Positions 1-7,736 of a DNA stretch of 64,000 nt are shown here, in pieces. Under the pieces are notes generated by a model. The model was not told the DNA's origin. It worked only from the letters and a program-made list of their open reading frames with translations, and searched no databases. The first letter of the stretch is position 1, and every line of letters starts with the position of its first letter. This DNA is from Deltaproteobacteria bacterium (lineage in GTDB: Bacteria > Myxococcota_A > Polyangia > Nannocystales > Nannocystaceae), in NCBI GenBank assembly GCA_016709225.1, contig JADJEE010000002.1, positions 496,001 through 560,000 of the forward strand, in the 5' to 3' direction. Position numbers and translations under genes: made by a program.

Positions 1-46
1 CGCACGGACCCGTCGCGTGCATCGACGCGGCGCTGGGGGGATGACC

Positions 47-445
47 CTACGCGCTGCCGCCGGGTGCGATCGGACAGGCGCCGTCGCAGCGACCGGTGAG
101 CCGCAGCCGTCGCTCGGCGAAGCGGTCGTACGCCCACGACATCACGTGCGAGATGCCCGGCACGCGGGTGAGCGCGACCAGCCAACCGAAGCCGACCGCC
201 GCATAGAGGCGACGGAACACCTCGACGCCGTCGATCAGGCGCCCGTCAGGGGTCTGCGCGTGGATGCGCGCCATCAGCTGCGCCCAGGTCGCGCCGTAGT
301 CCTGCGCGCGGAAGCCCGGCGCTGCGATGTCGACGAAGTCGATCGCGTGGCGGCGATCGAGCCGTCGCAGCAGCGCGACCTCGCGGGCGCACAGCGGACA
401 CGCACCATCGTGGAACACCCGCACCGACCAGGTCGTCTCCGGCAT
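47..445 (-). CDS. DCC-family thiol-disulfide oxidoreductase (DUF393)
   Basis: A 132-residue protein whose first strand is followed by DGACPLC (residues 13-19), the DGxCPxC signature of the DCC/DUF393 family. These are small thioredoxin-fold-like proteins thought to act in thiol-disulfide exchange; their substrates are mostly unknown. Length matches the family (about 120-150 aa). The ATG at 445 is preferred over a GTG/ATG further upstream because the extra 22 residues are Arg-rich and precede the first beta strand. No signal peptide is visible, so it is probably cytoplasmic or peripheral. It is the last gene of a minus-strand run, about 80 bp after the small coiled-coil gene. Family assignment is sure; the precise role is not. 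Confidence 0.85.
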   Translation of the reverse strand: MPETTWSVRVFHDGACPLCAREVALLRRLDRRHAIDFVDIAAPGFRAQDYGATWAQLMARIHAQTPDGRLIDGVEVFRRLYAAVGFGWLVALTRVPGISHVMSWAYDRFAERRLRLTGRCDGACPIAPGGSA

Positions 446-525
446 CTCGAGCCGGAGTCTGCTGCCAGTCGTCGCAGGCGCAAGTCGGCAGGGGCGCTGG
501 CGCCCCTGCACGATCCGCTCGAAGT

Positions 526-729
526 CTAGGGATCGAGGAGCGCGGCGAGCCGCGCCCTCGCGTCGCTGACCCGCGCCAGGGCAACACGCATCGCCGCCGA
601 CATCATGGTCTTGTGGCTGCGATCGTGGTGATCCAGCGCCTCGAGCGCGACGCCGAGCGCTCGCTCGGCCTCGGCCAGCTCGGTGGTCGCCGTCTGCACG
701 GCGGCGCGGGTCGTCGACGGGTCGTCCAC
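526..729 (-). CDS. small coiled-coil protein of unknown function
   Basis: A 67-residue reading frame that starts with GTG directly after the stop codon of the RRM gene (TAA at 730-732, GTG at 727-729), so the two are probably translated from one message. The protein is Ala/Glu/Arg/Leu-rich with heptad-like spacing, has no cysteine and no signal peptide, and is predicted by eye to be one long helix. I do not recognise a family. Its position suggests it is cotranscribed with the RNA-binding protein. It could be a chance frame in this GC-rich DNA, but composition and tight spacing favour a real gene. Confidence 0.5.
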   Translation of the reverse strand: MDDPSTTRAAVQTATTELAEAERALGVALEALDHHDRSHKTMMSAAMRVALARVSDARARLAALLDP

Positions 730-1095
730 TTACCAGCGCTTGCCGCCGCCGCCACCACCGTGACGACCACCGCCGCCGCCGCCGTGTCGACCGCCGCCGC
801 CACCGCCGAAGCGATCGCCACCGCCACCGCCACCGCCACCGCCGCCGGCGCGGTCCTGGGCCTGGCTGACGCGGATGGCTCGACCGTCGAGCATGGTGCC
901 GTCGAGCACGCGAATCGCCACGTTCATCTCGTCGGCATTCGCCATCGTCACGAAACCAAAGCCGCGTGAACGGCCGGTGTCACGGTCGGTCACGACCTTC
1001 GCCTCAGTCACTTCGCCATGCTTCGCAAAGCAATCCCGCAGCAGCTCATCGGTGGTGTTCCAGCTCAAGCCGCCCACAAACATCTTGTTCGCCAT
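730..1095 (-). CDS. RRM-domain glycine-rich RNA-binding protein
   Basis: A single RNA-recognition motif of about 80 residues followed by a glycine-rich tail. RNP2 (MFVGGL, residues 5-10) and RNP1 (RGFGFVTM, residues 44-51) are intact, with the aromatic residues that stack on RNA bases. Residues 84-121 are runs of Gly broken by Arg/His/Phe, giving a flexible low-complexity tail as in cyanobacterial Rbp and plant GRP proteins. Such bacterial proteins bind single-stranded RNA and are often linked to cold or stress adaptation. A good ribosome-binding site (AGAGGA, about 5 bases before the ATG at 1095) supports the start. Imperfect repeats of Gly codons make the DNA at 733-850 look like a microsatellite, but the repeat is coding. 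Confidence 0.93.
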   Translation of the reverse strand: MANKMFVGGLSWNTTDELLRDCFAKHGEVTEAKVVTDRDTGRSRGFGFVTMANADEMNVAIRVLDGTMLDGRAIRVSQAQDRAGGGGGGGGGGDRFGGGGGGRHGGGGGGRHGGGGGGKRW

Positions 1096-1864
1096 TTCGT
1101 TCCTCTTCAGTCCTCGACTGCAAGGTCGCCGTCATCGACGCCTGGCCGTCGTCCTCTCGTGTGCTTCGCGCGGCGACCCGGGCACCCGACAGCGGGCGAT
1201 CGGCGTCGAAACGCGACAACAGTTCTCGGAATCCGCGGGCGATGGTGATCCATCGATCGCCGCCGGAGTGCAAGTACACCACGCTGGGCTGCTCGAGTCC
1301 GCGTCGGTAGTCCAACGCGATCGGTAGCTCCGGCCCCATCGCACCGATCAACACCGACTGCGCGGGGTTCAGATCGCCGGGGGGCGCTTGGGTGTCGGCG
1401 TGTCCGAAGTACGCCGGATCGGTCTCACGCAACCACCGCTCGTTCTCGACGATCATCCGCGGGAGATCGAAGAACACCGGCGCGATCGGCCGCTCCCGGA
1501 ACACGCGACGCAGCACCGCCTGCGACGGCACGCGCCAGCGGCCCTCGTGCATCGCTCGCACCAGCGCGGCCGGCAGCGGCAGCTCGTTGACATGCAAGCG
1601 CCCCGCACCCACGCCGCCCAGTCCGGTGCTCGCGACAGCGGTGCCGGTGCTCGCGGCAGCGGGAGTAGTGGATGCGAGGCACGGAGCCTCCGCACCACGA
1701 CGGGTCGAACTCGGCTGGGTCACTGCAACGTCTCGCAGCCAGCGGCGCGCGCCGCGAGGTGCAGGGATCGGCCGCTCGCCAGGCGCGAATCGACCGAGCG
1801 CGACCATAGCACGCCCCATCGCGGCGGCGGGTTCTCGCCCTCGCCCGGCCCGCCACCTCAACAC
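1046..1864 (-). CDS. SMI1/KNR4 (SUKH)-like protein, start uncertain
   Basis: The C-terminal about 170 residues form a coherent domain: an N-terminal Leu-Pro segment, a central region with NPAQSVLIGA followed by ELPIALDYR, then PSVVYLHSGGD and RWITIARGFRELL. This order (acidic or Gly strand, DYR, W-x-x-IA-x-x-F) resembles the SMI1/KNR4 or SUKH superfamily, which includes immunity and scaffold proteins. The first about 90 residues are Arg/Ala-rich and look non-coding, so the true start may be the TTG at 1597 (183 aa) rather than 1864. The 3' end overlaps the start of the RRM gene by 50 bp. Assignment rests on motif order only; function unknown. Confidence 0.5.
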   Translation of the reverse strand: MLRWRAGRGREPAAAMGRAMVALGRFAPGERPIPAPRGARRWLRDVAVTQPSSTRRGAEAPCLASTTPAAASTGTAVASTGLGGVGAGRLHVNELPLPAALVRAMHEGRWRVPSQAVLRRVFRERPIAPVFFDLPRMIVENERWLRETDPAYFGHADTQAPPGDLNPAQSVLIGAMGPELPIALDYRRGLEQPSVVYLHSGGDRWITIARGFRELLSRFDADRPLSGARVAARSTREDDGQASMTATLQSRTEEERNGEQDVCGRLELEHHR

Positions 1865-1987
1865 ACGCCGGGTGCCCGCGTGCGCTTTCGCGGTCGTCGT
1901 CGCTTCACCACGGGCTGCTAGGGGGCGCGGCCGCTCGGTCGGCGCCCACGAGCCCCGATCAGCGTCCGTCGTCCCCGCGCGGCAGCG

Positions 1988-3181
1988 TCAGTACTCGTAG
2001 CCGCGCACGCCGGCGCGCACCTCGGCGAGCACGCCGAAGCTGCTCAGCGACTGCCCCGGAGCCCGCGCGACGTGCAGATCGACCCATGGGGCCACGCCGA
2101 TGCGCACGTTGGTCTTCTGCAGGTCGAGGCCCTCGGTACCGGTCGGGTACCAGTAGAGCCACGCCTCGCCGCGCAGGGTCTGGCCGCCGCCGAACGGGTT
2201 GTAGCTCTGATCGCTGCCAGCCGCGGCGTAGCGCACCGTCGGCCCGAAGCCGAGCTGCTGCAGGAGCTTCTTGCCGCGCTGGATCGAGAACAACACCGGC
2301 ACCGTCACGCTGAACACCGGCCGCGTCTGCGGCCCCTCGATGGTGACGTCGCGGGTGTGCGCGGGCACGTCGTTCTTGCCGGGCAGCACGATGCCCAGCG
2401 GTGACGCGCCCGACCAGTTGCGGTCGTATCGCAGCAAGAGCTGCGGCGCGACGCGATAACGACGCGGCTCGTGCACGTAGGCCAAGAAGCGCAGCAGCCC
2501 CTTCATCGAGCTGCGCGTGACCTTGGCCTGCGCCGCACCGGCGGCGGGATAGTAGCGGAACGTCTGCAGGCCCCAGTCGACGTCGACGCCGAGCTGGAAC
2601 AGCTTCGCCGGACCGGTCTCGCCGGTGGTGTCGCGGATCCAATCGCCGACCACGCCCACGCGCCAGCTCGACACGAAGCCGCCGAGGGCATCGACGCTCG
2701 CACGCGAGGCCCCGGTCGGCGATTGTTGCGTGACGGGGAAGCGGCCCTTGAAGCCGAGCCGTCCACCGTCGCAGGCGTTGCGCTCGCCGTGGCAGCGCGG
2801 CTCGAACACGATGTCGCCACCCAGCCCGATCGTCGACGAGCGGCCGTTGACTGCGATGTCGACGTTGGGTGCGCCGCGCGTGGTGCCGCCGTCGCCGATC
2901 GTCTCGGGCAGCGGGTCCGGCGTCGGCTCCGGGTCGGGGCTCGGCTCCGGTGTCGGCTCCGGCGACGGCTCCGGCGTGGGCTCGGGCGTCGGGGTCGGAT
3001 CGGGCTCGGGCAGCGGATCGGGGGTCGGGTCGGGATCCGGCGTGGGGTCCGGATCGGGTTCGGGATCGGGCGGCGGATCACGGGGATCGCGAGGCGGCAC
3101 CTCGATCTGGACCAACGACGACGGCGCGCCCGCGCCCATCGGCCACAGTGCCAGCGCCAAGCACAGCGCGGCGCTGCTCAT
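1988..3181 (-). CDS. secreted or outer-membrane protein with Pro-Asp/Glu repeat linker
   Basis: A 397-residue protein starting at ATG 3181 with a signal peptide (hydrophobic residues 5-18). Residues about 30-95 are an acidic proline-rich repeat built from PDP, PEP and PTPDP units, which is probably a rigid extended spacer through the periplasm or peptidoglycan. After a short Gly-rich stretch, the remaining about 290 residues contain alternating beta-strand patterns, many aromatic residues and a C-terminal strand ending in Tyr (RGYEY), as in outer-membrane barrel-like proteins. The start codon overlaps the stop codon of the upstream 92-residue gene (ATGA), so the two are translationally coupled. 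No named family recognised; localisation is inference. Confidence 0.75.
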   Translation of the reverse strand: MSSAALCLALALWPMGAGAPSSLVQIEVPPRDPRDPPPDPEPDPDPTPDPDPTPDPLPEPDPTPTPEPTPEPSPEPTPEPSPDPEPTPDPLPETIGDGGTTRGAPNVDIAVNGRSSTIGLGGDIVFEPRCHGERNACDGGRLGFKGRFPVTQQSPTGASRASVDALGGFVSSWRVGVVGDWIRDTTGETGPAKLFQLGVDVDWGLQTFRYYPAAGAAQAKVTRSSMKGLLRFLAYVHEPRRYRVAPQLLLRYDRNWSGASPLGIVLPGKNDVPAHTRDVTIEGPQTRPVFSVTVPVLFSIQRGKKLLQQLGFGPTVRYAAAGSDQSYNPFGGGQTLRGEAWLYWYPTGTEGLDLQKTNVRIGVAPWVDLHVARAPGQSLSSFGVLAEVRAGVRGYEY

Positions 3182-3456
3182 ATGCGCATCTCCAGCTCGC
3201 CGTAGCCGCGGTCGGTCCACAGCTCGAGCAGCTGATCGTCGGCGGTGCCCGGCAGATCGACCCGCAAGCGATACTTCGCACGACCGACCGCGAACACGCG
3301 CACGCGCAGCGAGACCTCCTCGTCGTCGACGTCGCCGGTCCACACCGCCGGACCGACGCCATCGGCGATGATCCGCTTCTTGTGATCCACGAACGCGTAG
3401 AAGCGCTCGACCGTGCCCGAGAGGGCCTCGAGTTTCAGCGTCAATCGACGGGCCAT
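3178..3456 (-). CDS. conserved-looking 92-residue hypothetical protein
   Basis: A 92-residue protein from ATG 3456. It starts with a basic beta strand (MARRLTLKLEALSG), followed by a Phe/Tyr-rich segment with DHKKR and later strands ending in GELEMRI. The pattern of short alternating strands with few helices suggests a small beta-sandwich or barrel. No signal peptide, cysteine or known motif. The stop overlaps the start of the secreted repeat-linker protein (TCAT on the plus strand at 3178-3181), so they form one translational unit. Function unknown; it may assist export or assembly of its partner, but that is only inferred from coupling. Confidence 0.7.
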   Translation of the reverse strand: MARRLTLKLEALSGTVERFYAFVDHKKRIIADGVGPAVWTGDVDDEEVSLRVRVFAVGRAKYRLRVDLPGTADDQLLELWTDRGYGELEMRI

Positions 3457-3554
3457 GGCTGGCGCGCAGTGTATGCCGCGCCGCCGCGGCGGCTCCAATT
3501 TCGCGCGGAAGGGGCGGCCGGTCCGCAGCCCGACCACACCGGCGACGCCGTGCG

Positions 3555-4214
3555 TCAGTCGACGGCGATGGTCGCCAGCGGCTCGCGCACGCGGAAGCTG
3601 CAGCCGGTCTTGGCGCGCAGCTCCTCGAGCGTCACGCCCGGCGCAATCTCGTCGAGGCGAAGCCCCTCGGCGGTGACGGTGAAGTAGCCGAGCTCCGTCA
3701 CGATCTCGTGCACGACCCGCTTGCCGGTCAGCGGGAGGCTGCACGCGGTCAGGATCTTCGGCGCACCGTCCTTGCTGGTGTGCTCCATCGTGACGATCAC
3801 GCGGCGGGCCCCGGCGACGAGGTCCATCGCGCCGCCCATGCCCTTGACCTTCTTGCCGGGGATCATCCAGTTGGCGAGGTCGCCGTGCTCGCTGACCTCC
3901 ATGGCCCCGAGCACACACAGATCGAGGTGGCCGCCGCGGATCATCGCGAAGCTCTCGTGGCTGCCGAAGTACGACGCGCCCTTGTTGGCGGTCACGGTCT
4001 GCTTGCCGGCGTTGATGAGGTCGGGATCGACCTCGTCCTGCGTCGGGAACGGGCCCATGCCGAGCAGGCCGTTCTCGCTGTGGAGCACCACGTCGATGCC
4101 GGGCGGCACGTAGTTTGCGACCAGCGTCGGCATGCCGATGCCGAGGTTGACGTAGTCGCCGTCCTTCAGCTCGCGGGCGACGCGGGCACAGATCTGTTCG
4201 CGGGAGAGCGGCAT
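3555..4214 (-). CDS. scoB: 3-oxoacid CoA-transferase subunit B
   Basis: A 219-residue subunit B of the succinyl-CoA:3-ketoacid or acetoacetate CoA transferase. The SENG motif (residues 46-49) contains the catalytic glutamate Glu47 that forms the enzyme-CoA thioester. The glycine-rich LGIGMPT (24-30), GANKG-like TANKGASYF and the GGAMDL segment are in their usual order and length is standard. The enzyme moves CoA between succinate or another acid and acetoacetate, linking ketone-body or branched-chain degradation to the TCA cycle in the cytoplasm. Subunit A lies immediately upstream, 9 bp away, so the two are an operon. The exact acid substrate cannot be read from sequence. Confidence 0.95.
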   Translation of the reverse strand: MPLSREQICARVARELKDGDYVNLGIGMPTLVANYVPPGIDVVLHSENGLLGMGPFPTQDEVDPDLINAGKQTVTANKGASYFGSHESFAMIRGGHLDLCVLGAMEVSEHGDLANWMIPGKKVKGMGGAMDLVAGARRVIVTMEHTSKDGAPKILTACSLPLTGKRVVHEIVTELGYFTVTAEGLRLDEIAPGVTLEELRAKTGCSFRVREPLATIAVD

Positions 4215-4223
4215 GATGGACCT

Positions 4224-4919
4224 CTACGCAGGGCGGGTGGTGCGGAACTCGATGGGCTTGACGTAGTCGTGCCCGAGCACGATGCGGTCGACGTAGATGC
4301 CGGGCGTATGGATCGCATCGGGATCGATCTCGCCCGCGGGCACCAGCTCCTCGACCTCGGCGATGGTGATGGCGCCGGCGGTCGCGATGGCCTGGTTGAA
4401 GTTGTTGGCGGTGCGGCGGTACACGAGGTTGCCGTGGGTATCGCCGCGCCACGCCTTCACGATCGAGAACTGAGCGCGCAGCGGCTTCTCGAGCACGTAC
4501 CAGCGGCCGTCGATCTCACGGACCTCCTTGCCCTCGGCAACCGGTGTGCCGTAGCCGGTCGGCGTGTAGAAGCCGCCGATGCCGGCCCCGCCGGCACGGA
4601 TGCGCTCGGCCAGCGTGCCCTGCGGCACCAGCTCGACCTCGAGCTCGCCGGAGAGGTAGAGCTTCTCGAAGGCCTTGTTCTCACCGACGTAGGACGAGGT
4701 CATCTTGCGCACCTGCCCGGCCTCGAGCAGGACACCGAGCCCGACCCCGTCGATGCCGCAGTTGTTCGAGATGATCGACAGCCCCTTCACGCCCTTGCGG
4801 TGGATCGCAGCGATGAGATTCTCGGGGTTGCCGCACAGCCCGAAGCCGCCGGCCATCAGCGTGATGCCGTCCGACATGTCCGCGACGGCTGCGTCGGCGG
4901 TGGGGTAGGTCTTGTCCAT
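4224..4919 (-). CDS. scoA: 3-oxoacid CoA-transferase subunit A
   Basis: A 231-residue subunit A. The N-terminal GGFGLCGNPE (residues 24-33) is the CoA-binding signature of family I CoA transferases, followed by SNNCGIDGVGLGVLL and SYVGENKAFEKLYLSGELE, all typical. It pairs with ScoB to form an alpha2-beta2 enzyme. ATG 4919 is chosen because the family begins with a short MDK-like segment and the upstream extension is Arg/Pro-rich. It is the first gene of the scoAB pair and probably carries the promoter in the 55 bp between it and rpe. Confidence 0.95.
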   Translation of the reverse strand: MDKTYPTADAAVADMSDGITLMAGGFGLCGNPENLIAAIHRKGVKGLSIISNNCGIDGVGLGVLLEAGQVRKMTSSYVGENKAFEKLYLSGELEVELVPQGTLAERIRAGGAGIGGFYTPTGYGTPVAEGKEVREIDGRWYVLEKPLRAQFSIVKAWRGDTHGNLVYRRTANNFNQAIATAGAITIAEVEELVPAGEIDPDAIHTPGIYVDRIVLGHDYVKPIEFRTTRPA

Positions 4920-4974
4920 GACCCCGCCAGTTTGGCGCCCGCGGCCCCGCGCCACAAGCGATAACGCGGACGCG

Positions 4975-5688
4975 TCAGGTGGTGGCCGAGCCGCCGCGGA
5001 TCGCAGCCTCGCGGATCGCCGCGATCGCGGCGGCGACCGAAAGCGATGCGTGGCGGAACACGGCGCTGCCGGCCACGAAACCATCGACGCCATCGCGTGC
5101 GAGTAGCTCGGCGTTGTGCTCGCTCACGCCGCCATCGATCTCGAGCCGAGCGCCGCGACCGATCGCGTCGAGCCGACCACGCAGCTCGACCAGCTTGGGC
5201 CGCACCTGCGGGATGAACTCCTGCCCACCGAAGCCGGGGTTGACCGACATCACCAGCACCACGTCGACCAGCTCGAGCACGTGCACGATCGACTCGACGG
5301 GCGTGTGCGGGTTGAGGCTCACGCCCGCGAGCACGCGACCACCTCCGTGATGACGTAGCCCGTGGATCTGCTGCAGGTTGCGGTGCAGGTGGCGACAGGC
5401 CTCGACGTGCACCGTGATGATGTCGGCGCCGGCCTCGGCGAAGCCCTCCACGTAGCGCTCGGGCTCCTCGATCATGAGGTGACAGTCGAGCGGCTTGGTG
5501 GTGTGCGGCCGCAGGGCCTTCACGACCACGGGGCCGATCGTCAGGTTGGGCACGAAGCGCCCGTCCATCACGTCGACGTGGATCCAGTCGGCGCCCGCGG
5601 CATCGACGGCGCGGACCTCGTCGCCGAGACGGGCGAAGTCGGCGCTCAGGATCGAGGGTGCGATGACGGGCGTGCGCGGCGTCGACAC
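4975..5688 (-). CDS. rpe: ribulose-phosphate 3-epimerase
   Basis: A 237-residue TIM-barrel enzyme that interconverts ribulose 5-phosphate and xylulose 5-phosphate in the pentose phosphate pathway. Visible family motifs, in order, are APSILSADF near the start, HVDVMDGRFVPN (residues 37-48, metal and catalytic Asp), DCHLMI, VMSVNPGFGGQ and the C-terminal LEIDGGV with phosphate-binding GSAVF. A GTG at 5688 gives the family-typical short N-terminus; further upstream the frame turns Arg-rich. The metal-binding His/Asp pairs are present. Neighbours are unrelated, so it appears to be a single housekeeping gene. Confidence 0.95.
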   Translation of the reverse strand: MSTPRTPVIAPSILSADFARLGDEVRAVDAAGADWIHVDVMDGRFVPNLTIGPVVVKALRPHTTKPLDCHLMIEEPERYVEGFAEAGADIITVHVEACRHLHRNLQQIHGLRHHGGGRVLAGVSLNPHTPVESIVHVLELVDVVLVMSVNPGFGGQEFIPQVRPKLVELRGRLDAIGRGARLEIDGGVSEHNAELLARDGVDGFVAGSAVFRHASLSVAAAIAAIREAAIRGGSATT

Positions 5689-5720
5689 GCCGGCGTTTCT
5701 ACCAGAGTTGCTGCGCGCGA

Positions 5721-6776
5721 TCAGGTGCGCGCCGCGATGGTGTCGACGATGCGGTCGGGCGAGACCCACTCGTCCCACGACTCGTCCCAGCCCAGATAGC
5801 GCACCAGGTGCATGCCGTTGCGCGCGGTGAGCACCTCGCCGTCGTAGCGCTTGTCGCCGAAGCGCACGCGCACCGTCGTGCCGGCCGGCAGCATCGCGGG
5901 TGCCCACGGGCGCAGATCGGCCTCGGCGATCTCGCACACGAGGTCGTCTTCGACCAGGCGCACGCGCACGCAGGCCTCGCTGGCGGCGTCGACGATCTCC
6001 GCGCGCACGCGATCGCCCTCGAGGTTCGGCGCCTCGACGAACTCACCCTCGCGCGGGTGCCTTCGCGGCCGCGTGCGGCCGAGCTCGAAGGTCGAAGGGA
6101 AGCCGTTGGCGACCGCGAACGATGACACCTGGCCGTCGATGAACCCGAGCCGTCGTTCGGCGTAGCGTGCGAGCTCGTCGAGTCGGAGGATGCCGTCGCC
6201 GTCGAGGTCGACCGGCTTGCGGCCCTCGATGGCGTCGATCCAGCAGTTGGTGAAGGTCCACGCGCCGGTGGAGGTCACCGTCGAGAGCGAGGACCCGAGT
6301 GCGGCATAGGCGACTCGCCCCGCGCGTAGCGGCGCCTCGAGGGCCAGCGCGCCGGAGTAGCAGCAGTCGGCCGTGAGGATCGCCTGTCGGCCCCGGAAGC
6401 GGCGCTCGATCCACGCGAAGATCTGCGCGACCGGCAGCCGCCCGTCACGCAGGCGGAACGCACCACCGCCGTGCTTGGGATCGCGGCTGCCGTGCCCGGC
6501 GTAATAGAGGATGAGCTGATCGCCGGGTCGCGTGCGCTCGAGCGTCGCTGCCAAGCCGTGCTCGTAGCCGGCCATCGTGCCCTGCGCGTCGGTGAGGAAC
6601 GTGACCTGCGATGCCGGCACGCCGCGGGCTCGCAGCGCGTCCATCAACACCGCATCGCGCCGGCCTTCGAGCGGCCAGTGGACCTTGTCGGCGTACTCGA
6701 GGATGCCGACCGCGAACACGTGCGTGCGGGTCGGCTCCCAACGGGGCGAGATCGAGTCGAGGTCGGCGTCGGTCAT
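5721..6776 (-). CDS. caspase-like (C14) protease with EF-hand-like loop and chromo-barrel-like C-terminus
   Basis: A 351-residue protein. Residues 17-185 form a caspase or metacaspase p20-like domain with catalytic His95 in YYAGHGSR and Cys139 in DCCYSG. Residues 190-201 match a 12-residue EF-hand calcium loop (D190, D192, D194, Gly195, hydrophobic 196, E201), a placement seen in other bacterial C14 proteins. Residues about 300-345 have the pattern of a Tudor-knot or chromo-barrel: VRVRFGDKRYDGEV, then LVRYLGWDESWDEWVSPDRI. No signal peptide, so probably cytoplasmic. It would be a calcium-responsive Arg/Lys- or Asp-directed protease with a ligand-reading tail; the tail assignment and calcium dependence are inferred from motifs. 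It has no obvious partner gene nearby. Confidence 0.88.
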   Translation of the reverse strand: MTDADLDSISPRWEPTRTHVFAVGILEYADKVHWPLEGRRDAVLMDALRARGVPASQVTFLTDAQGTMAGYEHGLAATLERTRPGDQLILYYAGHGSRDPKHGGGAFRLRDGRLPVAQIFAWIERRFRGRQAILTADCCYSGALALEAPLRAGRVAYAALGSSLSTVTSTGAWTFTNCWIDAIEGRKPVDLDGDGILRLDELARYAERRLGFIDGQVSSFAVANGFPSTFELGRTRPRRHPREGEFVEAPNLEGDRVRAEIVDAASEACVRVRLVEDDLVCEIAEADLRPWAPAMLPAGTTVRVRFGDKRYDGEVLTARNGMHLVRYLGWDESWDEWVSPDRIVDTIAART

Positions 6777-6843
6777 GGCGAAGCGCCGGTGATTTCACCA
6801 CGGTTGCGCCGCTGCTGGCGAGCGCCCGCGTCGGTGGGCTACC

Positions 6844-7659
6844 GTGGCGGACATGCTGTGCCTGCGCCCCGTCGTTGCCGGTTGTGGACTCGCGGTGATC
6901 GCCTGCGGCGGCAGCGACCAGGGCGGTGGCAACCCCACCGGGGCACTCACGGCGGTGCAGACCACGCAGGACACCGCCGGCGATTCCGCCAGCGACTCCG
7001 GCGGCACGGCGACCACCACCGGTACGACCGCCACCACCACCGCCACGACGGACACCACCGTGACCACCACCGCGACCGACGGCGGCTCGGAGGCGTCCGG
7101 CACGACCATCGGCAGCGCGAGCGTCACCGCCGGCGACAGCTCGAGCGGTGGCGTCGACGTCTGTGCCGATGTCGGCGGCGCGACGTTGATGCCGCCCGAC
7201 AGCTGCGACGGCCCGTCCGGCAACACCAGCACGCAGGTGCCGAGCAACAACCTCTTCTCGACCTCGTGGTTCGGCTGCTACGAACAGGACGACGGCTCGA
7301 TCTACCAGGACCCCTACGACAACTGCGAGTTCGCGTGCGGCTCCCAGGGCCTGTGCGATGCCGGGCAATCGGGCCCGGAGTGCGAGGCCGGCCTCAAGTG
7401 GTTCGCGGCCGATGCCGATCGCTTCGGCTGCGGCGGGCGCATCCGCGTGACCAACTGCGACAACGGCAACCAAGTCGTGCTGGTCACCCTCGATCGCGGG
7501 CCCAACTGCGGGGTCGAGATGGACTGCGAGACCCCGGTGCTCGACATGGGCCACGACGCGATGGTCTACCTCTTCGACGGCAACGAGTACGGCGGCTGCG
7601 AGCACCAGGCCGTGGTCGTCGAAGCGGTGCCCGACGACACACCGCTCGGGCCGGTGTGA
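6844..7659 (+). CDS. lipoprotein with Thr-rich linker and DPBB/expansin-like domain
   Basis: A 271-residue lipoprotein. The signal peptide ends with a lipobox before Cys21, followed by a Thr/Ser/Gly/Asp linker to about residue 100. The C-terminal domain is cysteine-rich and contains FGCGGRIRVTN followed about 15 residues later by VTLDRGPNC. This resembles the double-psi beta-barrel of expansins, RlpA and family-45 glycosidases, where FGCGxxVxVTN and the Asp in VxDRGP are conserved. A role in binding or remodelling a polysaccharide such as peptidoglycan is therefore possible. The second ATG (6853) is an equally good start. Monocistronic between a divergent protease gene and a membrane protein. 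Confidence 0.8.
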   Translation: MADMLCLRPVVAGCGLAVIACGGSDQGGGNPTGALTAVQTTQDTAGDSASDSGGTATTTGTTATTTATTDTTVTTTATDGGSEASGTTIGSASVTAGDSSSGGVDVCADVGGATLMPPDSCDGPSGNTSTQVPSNNLFSTSWFGCYEQDDGSIYQDPYDNCEFACGSQGLCDAGQSGPECEAGLKWFAADADRFGCGGRIRVTNCDNGNQVVLVTLDRGPNCGVEMDCETPVLDMGHDAMVYLFDGNEYGGCEHQAVVVEAVPDDTPLGPV

Positions 7660-7736
7660 CGCGACGCCAGCTGCTGCCGTCGTCGGTGCGATAGGCACGA
7701 ACCTGGGTGATTCGCGTCGCCGACCGCGCGGCGGCC

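Noticed and set aside
733..850. Dense GCC/CCA-type repeat that looks like a microsatellite
   Set aside because: It is the run of Gly codons that encodes the tail of the RRM protein.
2900..3080. Repeat of GGTCGGG/CCGGATC-like units, considered a minisatellite
   Set aside because: It codes for the Pro-Asp/Glu repeat of the secreted protein and stays in frame.
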